Shown: positions 16,946-24,825 of the stretch, piece by piece
Layout of the letters: each line of letters begins with the position of its first letter
Numbering within the stretch: position 1 is the stretch's first letter
From: Bacteroidota bacterium
GTDB lineage: Bacteria; Bacteroidota; Bacteroidia; Palsa-965
Length of the DNA stretch: 52,620 nt
NCBI GenBank assembly: GCA_003153435.1
Contig: PLYR01000034.1
Location: 34,144-86,763 of the forward strand
Direction of reading: 5' to 3'
Program-made: the position numbers and the translations under genes
The notes under the pieces: model-generated
The model's database searches: none
Seen by the model: the letters and a program-made list of their open reading frames with translations, nothing else
What the model was told of the DNA's origin: nothing

Positions 16946-17330
16946 TCTTCATATCTTTTACTACCCCTCCCATGCTGCAAGAACCTGTAAAGTCGGCACC
17001 CGGTTCAATGGAAAGCTTGTTTGTGATCAGATCTCCGGAAAGCTTTGCAGTGGCCTTTAATGAAAGTAGCTCAGAAACAGTCACTTTGGCACGAATAGTT
17101 CCCATGAAATCAGCATTCTGACATACGACTTCCCCATCCACAACTCCGGTTGGGCCAATAACCAGCTTACCTTTTACATTGATAGATCCTTTGATGCTTC
17201 CATCAATTCGCATGTCGCCATGCGCTTTGATATCACCTTCTATAACAGTGCCAGAGCCGATCATGTTAATCGACGGGGAATCAGTTGAGTTCATCTTGGA
17301 CATTCCGTTTGGTTTATTTGAGTTAAACAT
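16896..17330 (-). CDS. Bactofilin (polymerising cytoskeletal protein)
   Basis: The 144-residue protein has a central right-handed beta-helix domain (about 25-115) made of short Gly/Val/Ile-rich turns (for example GDMRIDGSIKGSINVKGKLVIG), flanked by disordered polar tails. This is the bactofilin layout. Bactofilins self-assemble into filaments without nucleotide and scaffold envelope processes. The ATG at 17330 is chosen because the 23 residues before it do not belong to the fold. It lies between porW and the atp genes on the same strand and overlaps atpZ by 50 bases. The target process is not known. Confidence 0.88.
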   Translation of the reverse strand: MFNSNKPNGMSKMNSTDSPSINMIGSGTVIEGDIKAHGDMRIDGSIKGSINVKGKLVIGPTGVVDGEVVCQNADFMGTIRAKVTVSELLSLKATAKLSGDLITNKLSIEPGADFTGSCSMGGVVKDMKNAGPSNATAKEKAVAY

Positions 17331-17488
17331 AATCGGGATATTGTTTTGTAATATTGAATTCCAGTAAAAGTAAGTAAAAAAGCTTGAAAATGAGGACAAA
17401 AGGAAGAAGAAACGAACAATTAATTAACAAAATCAAAACAAATGGGTCGATTTCTTCCTGAAAATCACCTGCATTCAGAAGATTAAGA

Positions 17489-20221
17489 CTAGGGATTCCT
17501 CTTAAAGTAGTTGTCGTTGAAGAAGGTCTTGTACTCATCTGTACTTTTCTCCTGATAAAAAGTCTTGAAGTTTTCTGTGGAAAAAGTATAGACTTCAACA
17601 TTGGTAAGCGGGATATCCTTAAAAACATCTTTATCTCCTTTTACGAACTCGTAATACGTCATGGCAGCCTTTTTGTCATCAAAAGGCTTTATCTGGAAAA
17701 TCTGGAACTCTTCACTGAAGGGGACAGCGGTGATCGTGAGGCTCAGATTAGAAAAATACTGCTGGTTAAAATTGCTCAGGTTGGTTTTGAAAGCAGATGC
17801 ATCTATCCCCTTGCCTCGTAATACAATAACCGCACTGTGAGGAACCTGGTCATTGTAAAAGTATTTGTCCTTTTTAATTGAAGCAATGGAATCCTGCTTT
17901 GCACTGGCGGCGGCGCCCATCTTGACTCTTTTAATAGCCTCAAGCATCCCGGCTGCTTGTGTTTTTACATCGTCTTTGGGATACTTCACCGTCACTGCAG
18001 TAAGAGCGATCTCATAGGCCTTGAGATCACCGGTATGACCAATTGCAATGGCTTTGAGATATAGAAACTTAGGACTGAGTTTGCTTCCTCCATACATTGA
18101 ATCCGCCTGTTCACAACGTTGAATAACCAAAGGATAGTTACCAGCCAGATAGTTTGAATAGGTCTCCGTGTAAAAAGCTTTTACAATTTCCTGACTCCCT
18201 TTCATATTGCTGATGTGCTCTGGATTTTTGATCAACGCCGCGAGTTCAGAATCAGGATATTTGGATAATATGATCTCCCGGTTTCGGTCTGCTTTCTCCT
18301 GTTCTTCCATGCTCAGATAAATCCTGTATAGGAAGTAGAAGGAAGTAGGGATGTATTTATTCTCCGGGAAACGGCTGAGCATTTCTTCCAGTGTTGAGGC
18401 AGCCCGTTGGTTGTTCATGAGGGCTTCTTTATAGATCATGCTTGCATTATAGTAAGCATCAACGATCTTTCCATTTGATTTTTCTCTGGCTTCTTTCGTA
18501 AGCGGAAGGCCTTTGAGATAAAAATCACGAGAGGAGGTTAAAGTTGCTGGGTCTTTCTTTTTAGGTCCACCCTTACCCAAGGTAGGGGCTCCTTTTGTGG
18601 TGTCCTGGGTATCTGATGTCGCCGTGGGATCTCCGAACCCATTGGTTTCTTTACTGGCCCTCCTCCAGTTATCTTCCAATTTTCGATCTCCCCATTTCTT
18701 CCGGAAATCGGTAATGCCAAATGTAATGGCAGCAGAGTTATAGAAGTACCAGGAACCGGCCTCACTGGTAGTTGGAGCACCTGGAGTGGTAGCGCCGGGT
18801 GTCGTAACGGTGGGTCCTCCGGAGCTGCCATTCTTAACAGCCGCAAGCCTTTCCTCTTCCTTCTTTTTTTCTTCTTCTTTTATCTGGGCAATGAGTTTAT
18901 CTATAAAAGCATTCCGGGATGCCGTATCCATGGCAGCGATATTCTGAAGGCTATCCTCTACAGTAATAATTTTGAGGTTCTTGATCAGCTCGTTGAGGTT
19001 TTTGTCTCTGGCCAGGATCGTTTCATAATCGGGGTAATCTTTCTTGATCAGAGGCATTACACTGTCATAGTATGCCTGAGCCAGCTTATAGCTGGTTTTG
19101 TCATAATACAAATTCGCGAGTTTGAGATAGGAGCGTGTTTTTTGGACAGGATTTTTCGTACTTACCTTTACAGAGCTTCGCAGATAAGAAATCCCCTGAG
19201 CTTCGTTATTTTCTTTTAGTTCAATAATTGCTAGAGTGTAATAGATCTGGTCGCGATAATCTTCGTTCTTGAAGTCCTTTATCATTTTCAGAAGCTCGGC
19301 TTTGATCTTCTCGCCTTTGCCTTCCGAAAAATCATACAGCCTGGCATGATTAAGTCTGGCATTGAACTCCATATCATATTTTGGCTTCATTTTTACAACC
19401 ATTGCAAAGAGTTCGGAAGCTCTTTTGGTCTCTCCCATTTTTTCCCAAAGCTGAGCAAGAACAAACAGGTATCTGGCCCTGACATCCTTATTCTTACTCA
19501 GAGGGCTATTCTTAATAATGTCAAATTTTTTAAGCGGGCCTGCAGGCTCGAGGTAAGCAATGGCTTTGGAAAGGTTTCCGATTGCTGCCTGCCATTGCTC
19601 CCGTCTAATGTTGTAATCTGCAGCGAGGGCATAGAGTTCAGGGTATTTGCTCTTTGGAAATTTACGATCATCCTTCAGCATGGTGATCAGTTCTTCCGAT
19701 TTTGAAAAGATGCTTGTTTCGTTATAGGTGCGGATGAGCCAAAGGAATCCATCATAACGGATCTCCCACTTTACATATTTCTTTGTGACATATTCAAAAG
19801 CATCAACAGCACCAAAATATTCTAATTTATAAAACCTGGCCTGGCCGATGGTCATGTAACAATCGTCAATCCAATTGTTGGCCATGGCAATCTCTACATT
19901 TTTTTTATCAGTAATCATGTGCCTTTCAATGGCACTGGTACATTTCTTTATTGCCTTGTCCATATCGCCGGAAGCCATTTTCTGACTTTCCTTATTCGCA
20001 TAGACAAACAGGGGTAAAATCTGAGAGTAATCGTCGATATTTGCTTTATTGATCTTTATAAGCCCCTCTTTGATCGCTTCCCGCGCATAGTAGTATCCGT
20101 TGTAGCGGGTGTTGAGACGATGGTAACCCCTTGTTCTCCAATTGTTTTTGTTGGTGGCGCACCCCATTAATCCCATAACCAGGATGGTAAAACAAAGAAG
20201 ATGGAGTCTTGTCTTTTTCAA
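17489..20221 (-). CDS. porW: PorW/SprE-like TPR lipoprotein of the type IX secretion system
   Basis: The 910-residue protein begins with a lipoprotein signal (MKKTRLHLLC..GLMGC, lipid-bearing Cys21). TPR-type helical repeats fill about 60-440, a charged Glu/Lys stretch and a Gly/Pro/Thr-rich linker lie at about 445-490, and more TPRs precede a mixed C-terminal domain containing FDDKKAAMTYYEFVKGD. Length, layout and linkage to a bactofilin and atp genes match PorW (Porphyromonas) / SprE (Flavobacterium), a periplasmic lipoprotein needed for type IX secretion and gliding. The start codon is TTG at 20221; no in-frame ATG lies between it and the upstream stop near 20261-20263. A TAnnTTTG promoter is 55 bases upstream. 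Confidence 0.88.
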   Translation of the reverse strand: MKKTRLHLLCFTILVMGLMGCATNKNNWRTRGYHRLNTRYNGYYYAREAIKEGLIKINKANIDDYSQILPLFVYANKESQKMASGDMDKAIKKCTSAIERHMITDKKNVEIAMANNWIDDCYMTIGQARFYKLEYFGAVDAFEYVTKKYVKWEIRYDGFLWLIRTYNETSIFSKSEELITMLKDDRKFPKSKYPELYALAADYNIRREQWQAAIGNLSKAIAYLEPAGPLKKFDIIKNSPLSKNKDVRARYLFVLAQLWEKMGETKRASELFAMVVKMKPKYDMEFNARLNHARLYDFSEGKGEKIKAELLKMIKDFKNEDYRDQIYYTLAIIELKENNEAQGISYLRSSVKVSTKNPVQKTRSYLKLANLYYDKTSYKLAQAYYDSVMPLIKKDYPDYETILARDKNLNELIKNLKIITVEDSLQNIAAMDTASRNAFIDKLIAQIKEEEKKKEEERLAAVKNGSSGGPTVTTPGATTPGAPTTSEAGSWYFYNSAAITFGITDFRKKWGDRKLEDNWRRASKETNGFGDPTATSDTQDTTKGAPTLGKGGPKKKDPATLTSSRDFYLKGLPLTKEAREKSNGKIVDAYYNASMIYKEALMNNQRAASTLEEMLSRFPENKYIPTSFYFLYRIYLSMEEQEKADRNREIILSKYPDSELAALIKNPEHISNMKGSQEIVKAFYTETYSNYLAGNYPLVIQRCEQADSMYGGSKLSPKFLYLKAIAIGHTGDLKAYEIALTAVTVKYPKDDVKTQAAGMLEAIKRVKMGAAASAKQDSIASIKKDKYFYNDQVPHSAVIVLRGKGIDASAFKTNLSNFNQQYFSNLSLTITAVPFSEEFQIFQIKPFDDKKAAMTYYEFVKGDKDVFKDIPLTNVEVYTFSTENFKTFYQEKSTDEYKTFFNDNYFKRNP

Positions 20222-20275
20222 AGTAATACCGGTCGCATTTGGGCATACCGATTCTGTAGTTTAACGTAAGAAGGG

Positions 20276-20309
20276 CAAATTTATTGTATTTTATGAAAAC
20301 TCGGTCAAA
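20276..20309 (-). promoter_or_regulatory. Promoter for porW and possibly the porW-bactofilin-atp block
   Basis: On the minus strand, TTTG (20309-20306) and TAAATTTG (20283-20276) are separated by 22 bases and fit the Bacteroidota -33/-7 consensus. Transcription would begin near 20271, about 50 bases before the TTG start of porW. I see no other TAnnTTTG promoter in the two larger gaps of the block (17331-17488 and 16200-16343), so it may drive the whole series. Confidence 0.6.
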
Positions 20310-20322
20310 TCCCTGGAAGGCT

Positions 20323-20330
20323 TACCTTTA
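20323..20330 (+). promoter_or_regulatory. Weak promoter -7 element for the TraB/GumN-like gene
   Basis: TACCTTTA differs from TAnnTTTG by the last base. It lies only five bases before the ATG at 20335, so a transcript from here would be almost leaderless. It is divergent from the porW promoter and only about 15 bases from that promoter's -33 element, so the two could interfere. Confidence 0.35.
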
Positions 20331-20334
20331 TCCA

Positions 20335-21198
20335 ATGAAAATTCAGATTGTTATTGCCCTTCTTCTTCTTTCCGGAATAAAGTTGTACTCCCAATCGAAC
20401 AATTCCCTGCTCTGGGAAATTAATGGTAAGGACTTGAAGAGTCCATCCTTTCTTTTCGGCACCTACCACCTGATCACCAGCACTTTTATCGATTCCTTCC
20501 CTGTGATTCAGAAACGTTTTTCGGTAACTGGGAACGTCATCGGGGAAATGGTTCTGACTACCTCCATGAGTCAGAAACTTATGGAAGCAGCCATTATGAA
20601 AGACTCGACTCTTGATCAGCTCATGAGTAAGGAGGACTATAAAATTGTAGGAGATTATTTAATGGAGACCAGCGGCTACAACATAAGTCTTTTCAACAAG
20701 ATGAAGCCGGTTCTTGTGGGTACGCTGTTTTATAAGGCGGTAATAACTCCAGGCGATACCGGCAAGCCGATGGATATTTACTTTCAGGAAATGGCTAAAC
20801 GAGACGGGAAACTGGTATCAGGACTGGAATCCATGGACGAGCAGCTTGGGATTCTATTTAACAACTCTTCTCTCAAACGACAGGCAGAGGTGCTAGTCAA
20901 AACGGCGAAAGAAAAGGATAAGAGCTCAGCAGAACTGAATAAGATGAATAGTTGTTACAGAGCTGGGAACCTGGATTGCCTTGCTGAATCAATTCAGATG
21001 GAGGAGGAGTACACAAAAGAAGAAAAGGACAAGCTCCTTTATTCAAGGAACAGAGCCTGGATCAAGCTTTTACCTATGATGATGAAGGAGCAAAGCTGCT
21101 TTATTGCAGTAGGTGCAGGACACCTTCCCGGAAAAGAAGGATTAATTGAATTGTTGAGAGGAGCTGGGTATTCTGTAAAGTCAATATCTTTAAAATAA
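20335..21198 (+). CDS. Exported TraB/GumN-family protein
   Basis: The 287-residue protein has a signal peptide (MKIQIVIALLLLSGIKLYSQ) and then the TraB/GumN hallmarks: SFLFGTYHLI near residue 35 and a C-terminal GAGHLPGKEGLIELLRGAGY. The family is related to the Tiki/EreA metal-dependent hydrolase fold, and bacterial members are mostly uncharacterised periplasmic proteins. The ATG at 20335 is preferred over 20284 because the signal peptide begins there and 20284 lies upstream of the likely promoter. holB follows after 14 bases. Confidence 0.85.
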   Translation: MKIQIVIALLLLSGIKLYSQSNNSLLWEINGKDLKSPSFLFGTYHLITSTFIDSFPVIQKRFSVTGNVIGEMVLTTSMSQKLMEAAIMKDSTLDQLMSKEDYKIVGDYLMETSGYNISLFNKMKPVLVGTLFYKAVITPGDTGKPMDIYFQEMAKRDGKLVSGLESMDEQLGILFNNSSLKRQAEVLVKTAKEKDKSSAELNKMNSCYRAGNLDCLAESIQMEEEYTKEEKDKLLYSRNRAWIKLLPMMMKEQSCFIAVGAGHLPGKEGLIELLRGAGYSVKSISLK

Positions 21199-21212
21199 CC
21201 TATTTTTACAAA

Positions 21213-22343
21213 ATGCTTTTTAGTAAGATTATCGGTCAGGAAGACATTAAAAAACTTCTCAGACATAGCGTTCAAGAAGATAGGATCAGCCATGCCCAGT
21301 TATTCCTGGGGTCGGAGGGTAGCGGAAGTCTCGCACTGGCCCTTGCATATGCCCAGTATCTTTATTGTAAAAACCGTCTTCAGGATGAATCCTGTGGTGT
21401 TTGCCCTTCTTGCCAGAAAATCGGCAAAATGGCTCATCCTGACCTTCATTTTGTATTTCCTATCTATCTATCCAAAGACACACGAACGAGTGATAACCTC
21501 ATCGGGGAATTCAGAGAAGCGCTTTTGGCTGACCCCTATCTCACTCTCCAGGATTGGTTTGGAAGTATTGGTGCGGATAACAAGCAACCGGCAATAGCGG
21601 TTGATGAAAGCGCTTCCATTCTTAGAAAATTGAGCCTGACGACTTTTGAAGGAGGGTACAAAACAATGATCATTTGGCTTCCCGAAAAAATGCAACCCCC
21701 TGCAGCAAATAAGCTCCTCAAAATTCTGGAAGAACCACCAGATAGAACGCTGTTTATACTCGTCACGGAGAATGAGGATCAGATACTCAGAACTATCGTT
21801 TCGCGTACGCAGATGATTAGCATCCGGAAGATTCCGGATGAGGTTTTGTGCAACTATCTCCATGCTCATCACGGACTTAGTGCTGAGGAGGCCATCAAGA
21901 TAGCCTTTCTTGCTGATGGAAGCTATAGTACCGCCAAACGTATACTTGGAGAAAACCAAAGCGCTGGACTCTATCTGAAATTGTTTCAACAATGGATGAG
22001 AGCATGTCTGAAGTTTGATGCTGTAAAAGTGACTGAAGTAGTGGAAGATATGGCACCTTTGAAAAGAGAAAAACATAAGGAATTTATTCGTTACGCACTT
22101 GGTATTCTCCGGGAATGTCTTGTTATGAATTATGGAAATTCATCACTGGTCAGGCTTCAGGGAGAAGAGTTGGAATTTGTCAAAAAATTTGCACGGTTTA
22201 TCCATTCCGACAATTGTGAGCGGTTCATTTCGGAACTTGACAAAGCTTCAGCTTCCATCGAACGGAATGCTGCACCCAAAATGCTCTTTATGGACCTCTC
22301 ATTCCGGGCTAATGAACTCCTCAACATCCCGATCCCGGCCTAA
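21213..22343 (+). CDS. holB: DNA polymerase III subunit delta prime
   Basis: Delta prime is the stator of the clamp loader that opens the sliding clamp. The 376-residue AAA+ protein starts IIGQEDIKKLL, has a degenerate P-loop (GSEGSGSLALA) as usual for this non-hydrolysing subunit, and a zinc-binding Cys cluster CGVCPSC after an earlier Cys. Sensor and arginine-finger-like regions (LLKILEEPP, IVSRTQ) follow. Its stop codon lies inside the loop of a terminator hairpin. Confidence 0.93.
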   Translation: MLFSKIIGQEDIKKLLRHSVQEDRISHAQLFLGSEGSGSLALALAYAQYLYCKNRLQDESCGVCPSCQKIGKMAHPDLHFVFPIYLSKDTRTSDNLIGEFREALLADPYLTLQDWFGSIGADNKQPAIAVDESASILRKLSLTTFEGGYKTMIIWLPEKMQPPAANKLLKILEEPPDRTLFILVTENEDQILRTIVSRTQMISIRKIPDEVLCNYLHAHHGLSAEEAIKIAFLADGSYSTAKRILGENQSAGLYLKLFQQWMRACLKFDAVKVTEVVEDMAPLKREKHKEFIRYALGILRECLVMNYGNSSLVRLQGEELEFVKKFARFIHSDNCERFISELDKASASIERNAAPKMLFMDLSFRANELLNIPIPA

Positions 22344-22363
22344 ACTTTTCATGCCGGGTTTTT
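22334..22363 (+). terminator. Intrinsic terminator overlapping the holB stop codon
   Basis: CCCGGC (22334-22339) pairs with GCCGGG (22353-22358) around a 13-base loop and is followed by five T. The holB TAA at 22341-22343 is inside the loop, so the stem's 5' arm is coding. A ribosome terminating there would cover part of the stem. Confidence 0.75.
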
Positions 22364-22458
22364 CCATGATTTCTCTTTCTAAATTATTTGTTTTTTTAAT
22401 CAGAAATAGTATATTTACCTGTCTTTTTTGATTAATAATTTACGTCTATTTGGATAAA

Positions 22459-22677
22459 ATGAACCGGATCAAAGAAATACTTGAAGATCAGGGAAGGACA
22501 CAAACATGGTTAGCCAAAAAAATCAAGAGGAGCTATGTGGTTACAACCAATTATTGTAACAATAAAACTCAGCCCAGTTTGCCCATTCTCTATTGCATTG
22601 CCACCGCCTTAAAAGTAGATGTAAGGGAACTGCTCGTGTCTACAAATAACACGAATAATAAGAAGAAAGCAGGTTAG
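22459..22677 (+). CDS. Small XRE-family helix-turn-helix regulator (second copy)
   Basis: The 72-residue protein is essentially one Cro/C1-type HTH (MNRIKEIL to VRELL) with a short Asn/Lys-rich tail. The recognition region SYVVTTNYCNNKTQP is almost identical to that of the regulator at 2701-3099, so the two may bind related sites. ATG 22459 is preferred to the TTG at 22450 because both copies begin MNRIKEIL. It follows the holB terminator and has its own AT-rich upstream region, where I could not find a consensus promoter. Targets are unknown. Confidence 0.85.
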   Translation: MNRIKEILEDQGRTQTWLAKKIKRSYVVTTNYCNNKTQPSLPILYCIATALKVDVRELLVSTNNTNNKKKAG

Positions 22678-22751
22678 ACCTTATTTCTCCCCGACTTCTT
22701 AAGCCAATGTAAACCAATTTACTACCCTGTTTTTTATCTCTAAACATTCTG

Positions 22752-22759
22752 TATCTTTG
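22752..22759 (+). promoter_or_regulatory. Promoter -7 element (TATCTTTG) for ricT and following genes
   Basis: TATCTTTG matches TAnnTTTG exactly; the -33 region is T-rich (22730-22735) but lacks TTTG. Transcription would begin near 22764 and leave a leader of about 100 bases before ricT. That leader holds two small inverted repeats (AGCCCC/GGGGTT and CCTTT/AAAGG) of unknown meaning. Confidence 0.6.
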
Positions 22760-22864
22760 ACCTTGTGCTAAGCCCCCTCTTAGGGGTTGCATATTTCCTT
22801 TGTCAAAAGGGACTAAAAAGATCGCGTTAATCCGTTTAGGCGGAAAACCAAATAATATACAAAA

Positions 22865-24289
22865 ATGGGTTGCGGTGGATGTTCGACCGGAAGGGGCTGC
22901 AGTACTAGCGGTACACCTGGAGGTTGTAAGAATAACGGTTCTTGTGGGACAGGAGGCTGTAATAAACTGAATGTGTTTGACTGGCTAGCAAATATGGAAC
23001 TCCCCGGAGGCCAGGCTCCATTTGATATCATCGAAGTAAGGTTCAAAAATAGTCGGAAAGAATTTTTCCGAAATGTAAACAATCTCCCTATCGTAACCGG
23101 AGAGGCGGTTGCTGTGGAAGCATCACCGGGTCATGACATGGGTACCGTTTCCATGTCAGGCGAACTGGTTCGACTCCAGGTCAAAAAGAAAGGGATGGAT
23201 CCGGCTTCCCCGGAAATCAGAAAATTATATCGTAAGGCCCGTCAGAGTGATATCGACAAGTGGAAAGAAGCGCAGCAACTGGAAAGTAATACGATGTATA
23301 AAGCTAGAACCATTGCTGTTCGGCTTGGACTGAAGATGAAAATCAGTGATGTAGAATACCAGGGAGATAAAACGAAAGCTATCTTCTATTATACTGCAGA
23401 AGAAAGAGTTGATTTCAGAGAACTTATCAAAATTCTTGCCGATGAGTTTAAGGTAAGGATTGAAATGAAACAGATTGGTGCCAGACAGGAAGCCAGCAGG
23501 CTCGGTGGAATTGGTTCTTGCGGAAGGGAACTGTGTTGTTCCACCTGGCTAACTGATTTTCGCTCGGTCACTACTGGAGCAGCCCGTTATCAGCAACTCT
23601 CCTTGAACCCCTTGAAGCTGGCCGGTCAATGCGGAAAACTGAAATGTTGCTTGAACTATGAGCTGGACAGTTATCTGGATGCTCTCAAAGAATTCCCGGA
23701 AACAGATACCAAATTGGAGACACTTCGTGGGATCCCCTTTCATCAGAAAACGGATATTTTCAGACGAGTGATATTCTACTCTTATAAAGATGAGCCGGAT
23801 GTATTTATTCCTGTACCTGTGACACGGGTAAAGGAAATCATTGCCATGAATAAAGAAGGCAAGAAACCGGATACCCTTGTTATACATAAAGAGCCTGTTT
23901 TTACAGTCAAAGAACCTGATTTTGAAAACGTGGTTGGACAAGATAGTCTGACTCGTTTTGACAAGAAAAAAGGACCCCGAAATAACAATAATCGGAATAA
24001 GAAACGCAAGCCCCAGGGCCCAAGAGATGCTGGAGGCACTGCCATGGCAAATCCGGAGCAGAAAACGGGAAGCGAAACAAATCAGGTGAACCAACGGCAG
24101 GCCAGACCACAAAATCAAAACCGCAGGCCACCGCAGAATAAGCCTGCGCAGAACAAGACGGACCAACCCCCGAGGCCTCCACAGCAAAACCGGCCCCCGC
24201 AACAAAACCGTCAACCTCAGCAACGCCGTAATAGGCCACCTAGGACTAATGATAAACCAGGTAATCCAGGAGATGCAGGAAAAGCTTAA
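22865..24289 (+). CDS. ricT: RicT-like PSP1-domain iron-sulfur protein
   Basis: The 474-residue protein has three parts: a Cys/Gly-rich N-terminus with six Cys in the first 32 residues, a central PSP1 domain (about 50-290), and a tail from about 370 dominated by Pro, Gln, Asn and Arg. The central part carries GSCGRELCCSTWL and GQCGKLKCCLNYE, which match the Cys motifs of RicT/YaaT. In Bacillus subtilis RicT acts with RicA and RicF in an iron-sulfur complex that affects RNase Y maturation. The role in Bacteroidota is not established. The Cys-rich start is usual in Bacteroidota relatives. gldH follows after 15 bases. Confidence 0.85.
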   Translation: MGCGGCSTGRGCSTSGTPGGCKNNGSCGTGGCNKLNVFDWLANMELPGGQAPFDIIEVRFKNSRKEFFRNVNNLPIVTGEAVAVEASPGHDMGTVSMSGELVRLQVKKKGMDPASPEIRKLYRKARQSDIDKWKEAQQLESNTMYKARTIAVRLGLKMKISDVEYQGDKTKAIFYYTAEERVDFRELIKILADEFKVRIEMKQIGARQEASRLGGIGSCGRELCCSTWLTDFRSVTTGAARYQQLSLNPLKLAGQCGKLKCCLNYELDSYLDALKEFPETDTKLETLRGIPFHQKTDIFRRVIFYSYKDEPDVFIPVPVTRVKEIIAMNKEGKKPDTLVIHKEPVFTVKEPDFENVVGQDSLTRFDKKKGPRNNNNRNKKRKPQGPRDAGGTAMANPEQKTGSETNQVNQRQARPQNQNRRPPQNKPAQNKTDQPPRPPQQNRPPQQNRQPQQRRNRPPRTNDKPGNPGDAGKA

Positions 24290-24304
24290 GAGATAAGATC
24301 ATTT

Positions 24305-24778
24305 ATGAACCCATTCCTGAAGATTATTTTGTTTGTTGCCTGCCTGGCAATTGCCCTTTCTGCATGTGACAAGAAGAGGGTGTTCGAGGAAAACAAGGAA
24401 ATAAAAGATTATACCTGGGAGGTAAAAGATACTAAAGTATTTGAGGTAATCGTTACGGATACAATCACCCCTAATAATTTCTTTATCAATGTGCGGAATT
24501 CAGATGGATATCCCTACAGCAACCTTTACCTATTTATCAAAACAACATTCCCTAACGGCCGCTTCGCCCATGACACACTGGAGTGTATCCTGGCTAATGA
24601 CGAAGGCCGTTGGCTTGGAAAAGGGTTAGGTGATATCTGGGATAACCAAATTCCGTTCAAAAAGGCAAAACGATTTCCCCTAAAAGGAAAATATGTTTTC
24701 CAGCTTGAACAAGGCATGCGTTTACAGAAACTGCCAATGATTATGGATGTGGGGATGAGGATTGAGAAATCGAATTAA
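24305..24778 (+). CDS. gldH: Gliding motility lipoprotein GldH
   Basis: The 157-residue protein has a lipoprotein signal ending ALSAC (Cys21). The rest matches GldH: VFEENKEIKDYTWEVKD, the middle region PYSNLYLFIKTTFPNGR, and DEGRWLGKGLGDIWDN. GldH is needed for gliding and chitin use in Flavobacterium johnsoniae, but its biochemical job is unknown. Its place between a ricT-like gene and a class A penicillin-binding protein fits what I recall for this gene in gliding relatives. Confidence 0.92.
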   Translation: MNPFLKIILFVACLAIALSACDKKRVFEENKEIKDYTWEVKDTKVFEVIVTDTITPNNFFINVRNSDGYPYSNLYLFIKTTFPNGRFAHDTLECILANDEGRWLGKGLGDIWDNQIPFKKAKRFPLKGKYVFQLEQGMRLQKLPMIMDVGMRIEKSN

Positions 24779-24825
24779 GGAATTTATTATTTTTTATTAC
24801 CCTAACCAAACGCCTTTTCCGAACA

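Noticed and set aside
23549-24223. 224-codon minus-strand frame opposite ricT
   Set aside because: It is antisense to the Pro/Gln-rich ricT tail; its Leu/Arg-rich composition is a by-product of that.
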